This document shows positions 10,712-23,314 of a stretch of DNA of 64,000 nucleotides, in pieces; position 1 is the stretch's first letter, and the number at the start of each line of letters is the position of its first letter. The translations under genes were made by a program, and so were the position numbers. Source of the DNA: Chiridota heheva (lineage: Eukaryota > Echinodermata > Holothuroidea > Apodida > Chiridotidae); contig JAIGNY010000165.1 of NCBI GenBank assembly GCA_020152595.1, forward strand, positions 144,501 through 208,500, given 5' to 3'. The notes beneath the pieces were generated by a model that did no database searches, had not been told where the DNA came from, and worked only from the letters and a program-made list of their open reading frames with translations.

Positions 10712-13159
10712 CAGGGCCGTAATTCCAGGGTGGGACACATGTCCCCCACCACTTTTCCATTAAAAAACCCCCCAAAAACCAGAACATTCTGGGGAAAATT
10801 TGCCTCTTGTTCCCCACACTTTTTGGTTCTGATGCAATAGCATAAGAAACCTATGCGGTCATGATGGCGTGTGTGTGTATGTATGTGCGCACGTATGTAT
10901 ACGTGTGTATGTGTATGTTTGTGATGTCCAGCTCATAAACGCGATATCTCAAGAACGATACACTGGATTCATGTCATATGTGGTACACAGATAGCCATGG
11001 TCCATAGATGGGCCCTATTGTTGTTGGTAGTGATAACATGCATATTAATGAGTAGGCGAGGCTTATTGTAAAAATCTTGAAATGTTCATATTTGAACAAC
11101 CACATGTCTGTTTTGTTTCATATTTGGTGTAATTATGATGTTAGCTAGTGTGTACATGTTCATGGTGTAAAAATGTTGAATTTCATTAATATGCAAAGTG
11201 GGTGGGGATTGATATCATTTTGTTGAAAAGAGCTTGTAAACACAGTATCTCAAGAACTATACTTAATGGAACTAATGTATAGTTAATACTAATACGTAAT
11301 GGAACCCATGATAAACACAGTATCGGGGATGTGAGTGGGATATCAAAAATTCTTTTGAAGATTATTAATATGTAGCACAAATTATTACGTCTTCGGCAAA
11401 TAGCGTGGGAAGGAAAGGGGAGGGGGGGTGAGGTCATTTTGACTATACCACGTGCTGGAAAATATATTTTCCCAACAAACAAAAACTTAAAGGAAGTAGG
11501 GAGAAAAATGAATTCACAGGGATGTTTGAACAAAAAATTATGCTTTCAGCAAAAGTTATGAGCTGTTTTGTATAAATTATAATGTGTGGGTCAATAGGAA
11601 ATTCTAACCTATTCCGGCCAATTATCGAAGTTATACGAGTGACATGGTCAATTTGATCAGACCACATGGTGGGAAATTATATGTTGTCTAAAAACAACAA
11701 AAAATTAGCTTCATGTTTGAAAATCCCATCTTGCACATATCTCACTCATATTCAACAATTATGAATTTACTATCACGTGAGGATATAACCAGTAATCCAT
11801 ATACATTGCAAGAAATTGGGATTCCCCACCTGCGCTAGTGCTACAGACCCAGGCCTATGCAAATTATGTTTTGCGCAAGTCAGTCTATTATTTTGCAATC
11901 TGGCAAACCGTCTAAAAAAAAAAAAAAAAACTTATTTTAGTCAAGCCCGTCTTTTACCGTACAAGGCTAACAAACTGCTCTCACCCTAATGACTGGTCCC
12001 TTTACAGTGTACTAAACTTACAGTGTGCATCACGTAATGTTGTGTTGTACATTGCATTATTTAGGCCTTGACTATTCATGTGCACATGTTCATAGCTTCC
12101 AAAAATTGCCAAGTTTAATCAATCGCGGAAATTTTAAAACTTAAACTTGCGGTTCTACACAGCCCTTTCAGTCATTTTCTAGGCAATTTTGCTGTAACAA
12201 AATGAAGATGGAACTCCATGTTTACCAATTATTATTGACTGGAAGTATTTTAAAACATTCTGAAAGATATTTCATGCTGTGTGAATCATGGAACTTGGGC
12301 CTAGGACCTAGTGTTAGAACTAGTGAATACTAGTGAAAGTTGGTTCATGAATGACCAAGTGATTACTAACTTGTGTACTTGCCAAATAATTTTGTTAGAA
12401 TAAGTTGTTTTTAGTATGAAATATCAAGGAAAGAAGACAAAAAAAATGATATTTTGACATTTATTCACTTAGTTTTTCTTTCAAAATACCGTTTTTTTTT
12501 AACCAGTTTTTATCACTCTCGGAATTCCCGGTTGTAGTTACGAATCCTTATGTTGTCAGGATTGCGCAATACCCGGATAGGGATACCAGGACTTACGTGA
12601 CTACCAGAATCCTGCACATTGTTATCGATTTCGCAGGCAATTGGGGAAAAGAAAGGTTTTTTATACTTACTAAAATATTTCTTAGGAGGGATTTTACTCT
12701 TAGAATACGTTTTATGAGCAGAAAACAATATATTATAGGATGTTGATGCTATATGTTTGAGAAAACAATATTTGAAAATCCACTGTTCCCGGAACAGTGT
12801 AACAGCGGAAATTTTGACCCCTGGAATATAAATGAGTAGGTGGGGCTTACTGACAAATTCTTTCTATAGGATAAATGAGCAATTGTATTTGCATCCTACT
12901 TGCTATGATAATGTTGTTAATTATTGTGCAAATTACTATTGTTGATAACATTTTTATTGATCTGCATGGTGGGTGTGGTTTATTAATAAATATCCTGGAA
13001 CAAATATTTAATGACATGACAGGTAAGTAGAAATTTTGCAAATCAAATCAGTTTGTGAAAAAAAAGCATCGGAACCACAACACCTTTAGGTTCTGGTTGG
13101 ATAAGAGTCCATGTCCCCACCCCCCTCCCTCAACTTTCCAGATGAGAATTACAGCCCTG
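10712..13159 (+). mobile_element. hAT-A element, complete 2.45-kb copy
   Basis: Termini CAGGGCCGTAATTC and GAATTACAGCCCTG form an inverted repeat. They are bracketed by a perfect 8-bp duplication TGCTAAAC (10704-10711 and 13160-13167). Length of duplication and CAGGG terminus fit the hAT superfamily. The interior is non-coding and built of related blocks with ATGCATATTAATGAGTAGG, GGTACACAGATAG and ATCTCAAGAACGATACACTG. A 400-bp block (11290-11690) is repeated at 55570-55985. Its 115-codon minus frame (11186-11533) has no transposase features. I infer a non-autonomous element whose fragments are scattered over the window. Confidence 0.85.
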
Positions 13160-13167
13160 TGCTAAAC

Positions 13168-13734
13168 TACATGTTGAACTATACTCGTAATTACCATCAC
13201 TACTACTGTAATCACACAGTATATGCTACAGTACACTCCCACATACCTGATGTGCTGTGATTTTTGAAGGCAATGGGTATATATTCTTGATGAGTTTTGA
13301 ATTGGTATATTCAACCTTTCCATAATTTGTTTCTCAAATTTTGAATTATCAGGTGATTATGAAGATGTGGTGGAAGTACACATTTTGAAATGTTGATTGT
13401 TGTATGAGTAAATGTCAGAAGGAAATTAAAAGGCTGTGATATTGATCTGCAGCTGAGTGAGATCTTAGTGATTGCTTTTTTTTTTCTTCCCTGTATGATG
13501 ATAAAGGGATCTTAAAGGATTTGTAAATGGGATATTTGACTTCTGAGATAAGGCCTAAAAAATGTTTGTTTGCCCTTGTGGAAAATTGTAAGGGAGGGGC
13601 GGGCAGAAATTTTTAGATAATTTTTTTATTTTTTATTATTTTCTTCAATTTGGGCCTTTGTAAGGATACCGTTGTTATCAACAAGCAAATAAGGAAGTTA
13701 ATAGCAATTGCTCGACCAATAACGCCGCTTTTTC
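13168..13734. other. nothing recognised
   Basis: AT-rich spacer after hAT-A with no frame of note and no repeat partner. Confidence 0.45.
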
Positions 13735-13930
13735 TGTTCTGTAAAGACAACCATGCACCTCCCCTCTCGATCATAGCTTTCTGACCTTTTGTTCTTGAAT
13801 TTCTCTCTTTCTCCCCCTGTTTCCTTTTCTTCCTACATCAAGAATGATCTGACCTCTCAGGCACAATTTGACCTTCGTTGTCGTGGTGCCGTTAAGCCCT
13901 CATCAAACAATCAAATAAACAAACTGTAAA
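13735..13930 (+). mobile_element. LINE 3' end with CAAA-type tail, copy 1
   Basis: Pyrimidine-rich 3' UTR followed by GGCACAATTTGACC, GTTGTCGTGGTGCCGTTAAG and a (CAAA)n-like tail. The same end occurs at 52870-53150 and, as a 56-bp insertion with its own target-site duplication, at 44883-44938. The recurrence of one fixed 3' end with variable 5' truncation is the signature of LINE target-primed reverse transcription. The coding part is absent here. Confidence 0.65.
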
Positions 13931-15420
13931 GACTGTTATCACATTGTAATGACTGATATTTTCTCTTCGATTGAAATCTGATCAAAAGCTGGGTTGAAAA
14001 GTTTGAAGCACATGGAGCAGTACGGGGACAGAGCAATTATATTTGATCCAACAAACTGTATCACGTGGCTCATGTATGCCAAAACAGTTTCCTACACGTT
14101 TGGGTATTAGTATGTAATATGGTAATGTAAAAGTGGTTGCCACGCCATTTTGACAAGCGTAGAGATTTTTGAAATTTATTATTATTATAAAAAAAAATTC
14201 CGCCCCTGTTTTTTGACGGGCTAGGTTCGGTGAAAGAGGGCAATCAAACAACTGTTTTAGGCCTAAAATTGAAAAAATACCTTTTTACAAAAATGGACGG
14301 AATAGAATAGGTAGCACAGAACTTATTATTTGCCGTATTGAAACCTATGATAAAAGATTTGAGTTCGGATTTTTTTGTACCAGAATGCAAATGATTTCAG
14401 ATATTTCGTGATGTTTTCCGAAAAGTAAGTACTATATCTTTCGGATGAGGGTAATTTCAATAGGGGGTCACCAGAGATTTATGCCCTCAAAATTAAAAAA
14501 AAAAAAAACTTTTGTCTGGGGGTTTTCATTTGGGCTGGCGCAGTAATACTGAATTAGTGCTGTGCTACCAATTTGTGTACAAGGTACACATATTAAAGGC
14601 AACGGACGCACCTGGGAAAATTGTGCAATATCTCGTTGTTTTCAGCAAGTTACTGTGTGACACGACTACACAGATAAATCTGATTGGCTCACATAGCTTG
14701 CAAGAAATGCGTTAGTGTCAATATGGGTGGGAACGCTATATCCTTTTGAGTAATGTCTTTGCTTGACGGAAATGGAAAGTTTTAGACTCGCTATCTCTAT
14801 CGCTATCTCTATCGCTATCTCCATCGCTGTTTTATTTCTTTAAATGGGCGGAGCTTCGGAGCTCTCCTTATGCATAGAATACTGTACTTTCCAAACTATT
14901 CCAGAAACAAATTCACTGAGCTGCCGCTGATATTAGACTAGTATGTACTACATACAGTACAGATATGCACACAGTATGTGTATATATACAGGCCGGAGCC
15001 ATGACAGGCATTGAGTGTAAACTTTCTGCTGTAGGGGCCTACTTGTTTCTCCCAGTAGGCCTGAAATTAATGTTTAAAAATCCAAGTAAGTTTGTGCATG
15101 TTGATTTAATTTGTTTTTAAACCACCTACTTTATTTTAATGTGTGAGTGTGTAGTCTTGCTATGGTTTTTGCGTACGTACGGTCATGAAGTCAGGCCCAG
15201 GAAAAGGGCAATACAGAGGTATGCTAGTTGCGCGAAATTTGTCAAATTTCAGTTGAAAGTGTTGGCGAGTAGTTGAAAATACTTGGCGAGTGGAAATACT
15301 GGTTTCATCGAATTTACTTGATAATCTGTATAAGAGCCTGGCGAGTGACTCCTTGTATTTTTCCAAGCCTGGTTAGCACTAGTGTGTGTGTGTGTTTGTT
15401 TGCATGTGCAACTCCCATTC
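13931..15420. other. no gene; small tandem repeat
   Basis: Contains a CGCTATCTCTAT 12-bp repeat at about 14791-14830 and a short perfect hairpin GGAGCTTCGGAGCTC near 14850. A GT-rich run precedes the LINE at 15381-15402. No coding signal was found. Confidence 0.5.
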
Positions 15421-16215
15421 CATGGTGGTGAGTGGTATTGAAGTAACAAAATCTACCTCAATCAAATATCTTGGAGTTTACTGGGATGAATCACTGTCAT
15501 TTCGCCAACAGATTAAGGCTAAATGTAAAACTGCACTCTTCAATCTCAGTAGGATCAGGAGCATAAGGAAGTACTTGACAATTGATATTTGCCAAACACT
15601 TGCCTCATCTCTGGTTTTACCTCACCTCGACTATTCAAACACCTTGTACTATGATCTTCCTGATTGTGATATAAAACAGTTGCAACGGGTCCAGAACATG
15701 ACTGCCAAGATGGTTCTAGGTAGAGGAAAGTTTGATAGTGCTACTGACTCTCTTCGCTCCCTTCACTGGTTACCAATAAAATCCCGAATAACATATAGAA
15801 TTGCAACATATGTCTACAAATGTCTTCATGATCTGGCTCCTTCATATCTTAAAGAACTCATCATTATACGTACAGGTCGAACAGGTTTACGCTCTTCTTC
15901 TAACACCATGGGCATTCTCCTCGACATTCCTCTCACAAAACGCAGAACATTTAAAGACAGGTCGTTTGCTGTAGCTGCCCCTGTCACATGGAATAGTTTG
16001 CCATCTTCTCTTCGTTGCATCAATAACTACGATAATTTCAAACGGGAACTAAAAACTGTTTTGTTCACCCAGGCTTTTGTATAATTGTTTGTGTTTATCT
16101 TTATCCTATGAACTTTTTTAACTTTATGAACAGTTTTATTTATTTTCTGTACAGCGCCGCTGAATGTGCATTGTATAGATATTGAGCGCTATATAAATAT
16201 ATAAACATAAACATA
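15421..16215 (+). pseudogene. CR1/L2-like LINE, reverse transcriptase C-terminus and 3' UTR
   Basis: An open frame of about 220 codons ending with TAA at 16082-16084 contains the ordered landmarks of the C-terminal part of CR1/L2-type ORF2: IKYLGVYWDESLSF, LDYSNTLYYDLPD, LQRVQNMTAKMVLG, LHWLPIKSRITYRI, LAPSYLKEL and AAPVTWNSLPSSLR. The catalytic palm (YxDD) lies upstream and is missing, so this is a 5'-truncated copy. The 3' UTR carries GAGCGCTATATAAAT and ends in ATAAACATAAACATA, a typical short 3' tail repeat. The first residues of the apparent frame, up to about 15420, come from a GT-rich repeat and not from the LINE. The intact frame indicates a relatively recent insertion. Confidence 0.9.
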
Positions 16216-16640
16216 CCCACAATTCAAGTTGACATGAATGATCCACATGGCTAACACTATGGATGATCTTTGAATTGTTCAACTGTAGACTAGAATTAAA
16301 AGAACTTCCAGAAACATTTTTGGCACTGGAACCTCATGCAAATTTACATTCTAGCCTTTAAGACCATTTGGTTTGGTTTCTTAATTGCAACGAGTACTTC
16401 ACATACTATCACATGCAACTCTTTGTGATCATGTCGCCATGGCGCAATGATGATGAAAACTTAAATCTTGGCAACCAGACAGTTTTTAAATGATTATTTT
16501 ATTCGCAAGAGAAATAACACTTTTATGTCTTACCTGCCAATTAGAATTAAAGTTGCTTTGAGTAACAAATGTCTTGAAAATATTTCAGAAGTTTGGAAAT
16601 AAGGGAACGTGATCGCCAGCTTTTTTCCGAGTTGGCAAGC
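16216..16640. other. nothing recognised
   Basis: AT-rich spacer between two LINE fragments in opposite orientation. No frame or repeat partner was found. Confidence 0.45.
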
Positions 16641-16644
16641 ATAT

Positions 16645-17390
16645 TTATTTGTATTTAATTATTTATTTCCAGTATAAGTTATGCACAATTTATAAATAGG
16701 AAAATACAATAACATACAATACAGAACAATAAACGAAAGGAAAGAATGTAGAAAATGAGACAATAAAACAATTAAAGAACTGAAAATTAATACAAAATGA
16801 TATGTTAAAAAAGGGTTATAATAAGGGCTCTAAAATACCAAAATGAATCAAACTTGCAGCTTTATATACAAATGAATTTCTAAAAACTGTTGTTCTATAA
16901 TTTGGGATGGTGGCTGGGTTTCTCAGATTATAATTTGTTTTATTGCTCATGGATGTTATTTCTAGATTTAATGGGTGGTCTTTCGTTGAAACTGTTTTGG
17001 GCAAGCCTGCCAAATTCTTTCTTTGCTGCATTGTTGACTTTATTTATAAGTAAATCACGGTCTAAACAGAATATATTGGCACAATATCTTAAGAAACTTT
17101 TAATTCTACTTTGATCTTTTACTTTTAAAAATAGTATCAAACTGGGACTGCATAAATGATATGTGGCAAGATGGAGGCTGTGAATATCTTAATCCTAGTT
17201 TCAGGAGGGAAATAAGAAACGATATAGGTTAATGTACAGAGACAATGTAATACAAAGTTTAGACAACATCTTTGAAAAATGGTTAGAAAACGATAACTTA
17301 TCATCGATGCAGACTCCCAGATAGGTTGTACAGGTTGTACGTTCATGCATAAAGCTAATTGTCGAGGGTTGATCACATGTACACTGATGA
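16645..17390 (-). pseudogene. LINE fragment (ORF2 C-terminus and 3' UTR), decayed
   Basis: Minus-strand frames read in order from 17376 down: YIVSYFPPETRIKIFTASIL, PHIIYAVPV; then IKSFLRYCANIFCLDRDLLI and AAKKEFGRLAQNSFNERPP; then TNYNLRNPATIPNYRTTVFR and NSFVYKAASLI. This is the usual order of the post-catalytic thumb/C-terminal region of jockey/CR1-like LINE ORF2. Two frame changes split it. The 3' UTR continues to a tail of AAATAAATAAT/AAATACAAATAAATA near 16640-16680. It clearly belongs to another family than the 15.4-kb LINE. Confidence 0.75.
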
Positions 17391-17451
17391 AATTGCTCTT
17401 AGGTGTGGGAGCCAGATGGCCTAGTCAATCCACTGGGTGTATGACAGATGA

Positions 17452-17576
17452 AAAGTGATAAATTGCTCATGATCCAGGGAGGTTTTGACAGTTTTGAAAG
17501 CAGAACCATCCTCATCCTAACAGGAAAGGAGTAGGCTTAAAAACCTCCCTGTATGTTGGGCAATATATCACTTTCA
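17452..17576. mobile_element. short inverted-repeat element G
   Basis: Left arm AAAAGTGATAAATTGCTCAT...CAGGGAGGTTTT and right arm AAAACCTCCCTG...GGGCAATATATCACTTT are complementary over about 35 bp and enclose about 50 bp. A half copy is present at 65-115. The structure is that of a miniature inverted-repeat transposable element. Its superfamily is undetermined because no clear target duplication was seen. Confidence 0.6.
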
Positions 17577-17742
17577 GACTGGGATATTGGAGGTTGAGAC
17601 TAACAATTAACCTACAAATGTCTACAGATGTTGAATCATTTTACAGTATTTTGAAATCTCGGGCTTCAATATGCAAAATTGTGACCTTGGTATTTCTTAA
17701 ATTGTTGCAGCAACTTCTGATAGTTTTGATTGTACCTTCAAT

Positions 17743-18767
17743 CAGGGTTCTAGCTAGACAAGTTTGAGTGCCGGGCTCCAGTGACAATCTAGGGTGACCT
17801 CCAAGACCCCCTCCCATTAAGAAGTGTTCGAATTTAGTCCACTTCTATTGACAAATTGTCAACGAAAAAGTTTTCTTTTATTATTACTTTTTTAATCGGA
17901 ATGCTAGAAAGATTTACAAAAAAAAATTCATGTAAAATGGATATTCAAAATACAATGGATATTTTAGTGTCAAAATACCCCCTACCCCCTTCCTCTCCAA
18001 ATAAAAAAAGGACAACATATGCCTGAAACTCTTCTCTCAATTCCCATTGTTATTCGTCTTGCCCAAACTTTTTACCGCTTTTATTTTTGTCCCAGTATCA
18101 TTCGACGAAAGTCATGCGGCACATGTTCCTATGAAGTACGCAACAACTTTTGTCAATATTAAATTCCCCTCAAATCAAAAGAATATCGATCAGTCCGTTA
18201 TAATGTTAAGTGCATATAGGGTTTATAACAAATGTGATTGGCTACTTACATTTGGACCGGTCAATAATCACGCCTTGGGCTCTTGGGGGTGTAATATTTA
18301 CTTTGTTAATGTTTGTTTGTACGGTAAGTGACGGACTTGGCAAGCTGCCAGCAGTGATTCACAAGGATTAAAATGTGAACCCGAACTGTGTGCATGTACG
18401 TATGTTTATGCAAAGAGCTTCGTGTATGAGTGATTTTATGATAATACATTCAAGTACGTATGTTTATGCAAAGAGCTTCGTGTATGGGTGATTTTATCAT
18501 AATACATTCAATTGCGTTAAATTCCTATAGTTCAGTTGTTTTGCTCGGAATTTATTGTGCGTAATGTATGTTATGTTATGTGTGTAATTCAGCAAATGAC
18601 ATAAATAGAACGAGATTAAAAGGAGATCTGTTTAAACACTTAATTAATTAACCGAATTGAACGTTTGAGTGCTGGGCGGAAGTGTGAATCTTAGAGCCGA
18701 GTGCTGGGCGGGAATTGCGAGTCCTAAGCGGGTCCGCCCAGCGCCGCCCACCGTAGCTAGAACCCTG
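17743..18767 (+). mobile_element. hAT-D element (CAGGGTTCTAGC termini)
   Basis: A 1025-bp segment bounded by CAGGGTTCTAGCTA and TAGCTAGAACCCTG, which are inverted repeats. Subterminal motifs near both ends are GTGCCGGGC-like and GTGCTGGGCGG. The flanking 8-mers are CCTTCAAT (17735-17742) and CCTCAAAT (18768-18775), a diverged 8-bp duplication. Terminus and duplication length fit hAT. An internal 58-bp direct duplication (around ACGTATGTTTATGCAAAGAG) spans 18388-18503. The 94-codon plus frame at 18047-18331 shows no transposase motif. Confidence 0.75.
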
Positions 18768-18775
18768 CCTCAAAT

Positions 18776-20320
18776 CAAATTTGAGTAGAAATAGACTTTC
18801 TCCTCGTTTTCAGTGACTGAGGTTGGGAAAGAAATGTAAAGAATTATGTAAAGATCATTACATCTCAAGCATTTACATAAATTAGAATTTTGATCAAAAA
18901 TTGATCAACTTTTGATCAGCCATGATTCAAAAACTAAATGTGCTATTTTTAAAATTCAAAAACTGATCTGTTCAGATTTTAATATTCTTTCAACCAATGT
19001 AGAATGTGTTACCTGTCCATACACTCTTTAACTTGGCTTGATCTTCTGATAATTCTGAGGGTATTTCGAGATCTACAGCTCGTTATTTTGTTTATCATTG
19101 TTTACAAGCTTACTGTAATTACTGTACCTTGACATCCAACTCAAGTTGGCATAACATCTCTGATACCACGGTATGGTATGTTTTTAGAAAGAGCCAAATT
19201 AAATTCGCACTGCAAAAAATAGTGTATAAATCATGCATTTCATTTGCTGGCAGTGAATTAAAAACATAATGAACTGCAAATTGCATAACTTGCTCACCGT
19301 CCAATCTAGGATATGAACAGTACTGTATTGTATTCCTGAAATTTAATTGCATTTGAACAGTATATATGGTGTGATCGACCTTGCCTAAAAATCTGATCTA
19401 AGTTTTAATTTTGAAGGATTCTGTACTTCTAAATGTTCTTCAAATATTTCATTGTTTGATTTTTGTTAAAAAATTGGAAATTTCTTGTTTTGACCCAAAT
19501 TTGCTGCAAAACACACAAGAAATTCCCATCCCTATTGCTAAAAATTGGAAAAACACTTAAATTGTTATCCACATCACCTCTTTCCATGGGCTGCTGTAAG
19601 AGATTTTAATTGGAGGAGCAAACAATTATTGGGTGGGGGTGGGGGAAGGGGGGTGGGAGCGGCAAATATGAACATTTTCTTGATTGTACAAGAAAACAAT
19701 ACAAAAAAACAATAATTTACATATCTTTGGGGGGCAAAAGCATCCCATTGCCCCTATGGCCAGCACAGAAGTAGTACAGTATTACTATGCCAACCTAAAA
19801 TGAGAAGCGTTAGAGGGAAGGCTAATCAAAATATTAGCCCCCATTTTCATGAGGGACAGGAAGCTTAGAAGTAAGAAAATTTCAGGAATGGTAGAGAAGA
19901 GATAGTTCTTGATCATGCATGTCCAAACTGGACAAGATTTGCTGAAGGAAGGGTTTCATGGGGAACTAATTTAATTACCATGGATTCATATTAAAATTTG
20001 AGTCATTATTACCCTTATCCAAGAGATATTAGATAGTACTTTTCATAACACCTTACAGAATATCTCAAATATATCACGTTCTGGTACAAAAAAGACCCCG
20101 AACTAAATTTGATCACAGGTCTCAATGTGGGCAAATGATAAGGTTTGTGCTATATTGTAAAAACTATCCTACGAGGACATGAAATGTGCTGGATTATGTA
20201 GCTCTCCACCTGGATGTAAAAACTATCCTACGAGGATAATAAAATGTGCTGGTTTATGAAGCTACATTGACTATTTTGATTTGGTGTGTTTAATGGTTCA
20301 AATGACCATTTAAAAATATA
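18776..20320. other. no gene; one short duplication
   Basis: AT-rich with no recognised coding signal. A G-rich tract lies at 19634-19660. At 20155-20270 a unit of about 57 bp containing AAAACTATCCTACGAGGA and AATGTGCTGG is present twice in tandem. Confidence 0.5.
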
Positions 20321-20684
20321 TCCCTTAAAGAAATTTTAGCTTGCAGCACTCTTGCGACAAGCTAACATTTTTAGCTTGCGCAAGCATGCTGCAAGCTTGC
20401 AGCAAGCATGCTGCAAGCTAGCTTGCACAAGCTAACTTAAGCTCGCCCAAGCTGGCATAAAATATTTGTTAGCTTGCGCAAGCTTGCAGAAAGTTTTGAT
20501 AGCTTGCGCAAGCTTGCAGATAGTTTTTGCAAGCTTGCGCAAGCTAATTTGTTCCAAATACTAGCTTGCAGCATGCTTGCGCAAGCGTGTTGCAGTACGC
20601 TTGCACAAGCTAAAAATGTTAGCTTGTCGCAAGCATGTAGCAAGTTGCTGCAAGCTTGCTGCAAGCTAATATTTCTGTAAGGGA
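20321..20684. mobile_element. foldback element F, copy 1
   Basis: A 364-bp element whose ends TCCCTTAAAGAAAT and ATTTCTGTAAGGGA are inverted repeats. It is made almost wholly of alternating TTGCGCAAGC, TTGCAGCAAGC and AAGCTTGCA palindromes, so it can fold on itself at several scales. TA flanks both ends. Related copies are at 31881-32182 and 50884-51123. It has no coding capacity. Confidence 0.75.
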
Positions 20685-20839
20685 TACCCATCAATTTGTT
20701 TTTAATCATTATTAAATCTTGAATTGAGTCATGGAAGTTCAAGTCTTACTAATCTCTTTTCCCCCACGACATTTTTTGTCTTTCTTTCTTTTCTTTCTGC
20801 TTTTCTCCCTTACAAATCTTACATCTCCTCTCTACCCTA
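20685..20839. other. spacer, nothing recognised
   Basis: Pyrimidine-rich spacer between the foldback element and the minisatellite. Confidence 0.4.
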
Positions 20840-22685
20840 ACTCATTCATCAACAGTCATGTCCAAAGTGTCCATAATACTCATTCATCAATAGTCATGTC
20901 CAAAGTGTCCATAATACTCATTCATCAATAGTCATGTCCAAAGTGTCCATAATACTCATTCATCAATAGTCGTGTTTGAAGTATCCATTACTCATTCATC
21001 AATAGTCATGTTCAAAGTATCCATTACTCATTCATCAATAGTCATGTTCAAAGTGTCCATAATACTCATTCATCAATAGTCATGTTCAAAGTGTCCATAA
21101 TACTCATTCATCAATAGTCATGTTCAAAGTTTCCATAATACTCATTCATCAACAGTCATGTTCAAAGTTTCCATAATACTCATTCATCAATAGTCATGTT
21201 CAAAGTATCCATTACTCATTCATCAATAGTCATGTTCAAAGTGTCCATAATACTCATTTATCAATAGTCATGTTCAAAGCTTCCATACTCATTCATCAAT
21301 AGTCATGTTCAAAGTGTCCATAATACTCATTCATCAATAGTCATGTTCAAAGTGTCCATAATACTCATTCATCAATAGTCGTGTTTGAAGTATCCATTAC
21401 TCAATCATCAATAGTCATGTTCAAAGTATCCATTACTCATTCATCAATAGTCATGTTCAAAGTTTCCATAATACTCATTCATCAATAGTCATGTTCAAAG
21501 TATCCATTACTCATTCATCAATAGTCATGTTCAAAGTGTCCATAATACTCATTCATCAATAGTCATGTTCAAAGTTTCCATAATACTCATTCATCAATAG
21601 TCATGTTCAAAGTGTCCATAATACTCATTCATCAATAGTCATGTTCAAAGTATCCATTACTCATTCATCAATAGTCATGTTCAAAGTTTCCATAACTCAT
21701 TTATCAATAGTCATGTTCAAAGTGTCCATAATACTCATTCATCAATAGTCATGTTCAAAGTTTCCATAATACTCATTCATCAATAGTCATGTTCAAAGTA
21801 TCCATTACTCATTCATCAATAGTCATGTTCAAAGTGTCCATAATACTCATTCATCAATAGTCATGTTCAAAGTATCCATTACTCATTCATCAATAGTCAT
21901 GTTCAAAGTATCCATTACTCATTCATCAATAGTCATGTTCAAAGTGTCCATAATACTCATTCATCAATAGTCATGTTCAAAGTTTCCATTACTCATTCAT
22001 CAATAGTCATGTTCAAAGTTTCCATAACTCATTTATCAACAGTCATGTCCAAAGTTTCCATAACTCATTTATCAACAGTCATGTCCAAAGTGTCCATAAT
22101 ACTCATTCATCAATAGTCATGTTCAAAGTTTCCATAACTCATTCATCAATAGTCATGTTCAAAGTTTCCATAACTCATTTATCAACAGTCATGTCCAAAG
22201 TTTCCATTACTCATTCATCAAAAGTCATGTTCAAAGTTTCCATAATACTCATTTATTGGTAGTCATGTCCAAAGTTTCCATTACTCATTCATCAATAGTC
22301 ATGTTCAAAGTTTCCATACTCATTCATCAATACTTATGTTCAAAGTTTTCATAACTCATTCATCAATAGTCATGTTCAAAGCATCCATAATACTCATTCA
22401 TCAATAGTCATGTTCAAAGCTTCCATAATACTCATTCATCAACAGTCATGTCCAAAGTTTCCATACTCATTCATCAACAGTCATGTCCAAAGTTTCCATT
22501 ACTCATTCATCAATAGTCATGTCCAAAGTTTCCATTACTCATTCATCGATAGTCAGGTCCAAAGTTTTCATACTCATTTATCGATAGACAAGTTTAAAGT
22601 TTCCATACTCATTCATAGATAGTCAGGTCCAATGTTTCAGTACTCATTCATCAGTAGTCATGTTCAAAGTTGCCGTACTCCTTAA
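20840..22685 (+). repeat. minisatellite, roughly fifty 35-38-bp units
   Basis: The unit is CTCATTCATCAATAGTCATG followed by TTCAAAGTGTCCATAATA, or the shorter ...AAAGTATCCATTA. The two length classes (about 35 and 38 bp) are interspersed in runs, and divergence grows towards the right end (22240-22685). The mixture of unit types suggests amplification by unequal exchange of short blocks. No sustained reading frame crosses it. Confidence 0.95.
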
Positions 22686-23314
22686 TGTGATGCTTTCATG
22701 TTCAACAATTTTCGTGTTCTACTTTTAATGTTCATCAGTTCATGCTCATGTTCTCCATAATAATTGGCTGAGAAAGTTTTCCACATTCAGGGAACCCATG
22801 GGGCTTACATGTATGTCACATGCCATAAATTTGATATGGTGGAATTACTTTCGTGACTCAAGCAGGTGTAAGGTCTGTGAGATTGATTAAAGGTCATGGT
22901 TCATTATATTTTGTACTTGTGTGTTGTGTATTTGTAAAACCTGAATTTTACACAATTTTCACTCTTTTATTAAGATACTTACTTTTGGTATTGCTATTGA
23001 TTTGAACTGTTGGTTATAAGAATTGGTGCTCCATGCAGTTGAAATACTTAACGGTTTTGTTGTGTGTACAGCCTGCTTCTTAGTCTATGCACATATGCCA
23101 GCAATATTACATGGGCGGCAGAACTGGCACCCCCTCAATAATTTTAGATGAGAATGTGTTATCACGTTACTCCACCTCAATAGCCCCCCCATTATCGTTA
23201 TCACATGTCATCTGACCTCATTAGCACCCCCCTCCCCAATATTTTGAACGCTCCGCCTCCCCTGCATTAGCTAGAGTGTTTCAAGATATATTCAACAGTA
23301 TCATTAAAAAGTTA
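22686..23314. other. nothing recognised
   Basis: AT-rich spacer. C-rich fragments at 23128-23250 (CCCCCTCAATA, CCCCCCCATTA) are low-complexity remnants. Confidence 0.4.

Noticed and set aside
11186-11533. 115-codon minus frame inside hAT-A
   Set aside because: Composition is the usual F/I/L/S-rich output of AT-rich non-coding DNA, and the paralogous block at 55570-55985 does not preserve it.
15386-15420. Start codon of the 232-codon LINE frame as a true protein start
   Set aside because: The first residues come from a GT-rich repeat upstream of the LINE homology, which begins around 15421.
20840-22685. CRISPR-like regularly spaced repeats
   Set aside because: Units are contiguous tandem repeats of 35-38 bp without unique spacers, and the genome context is eukaryotic.
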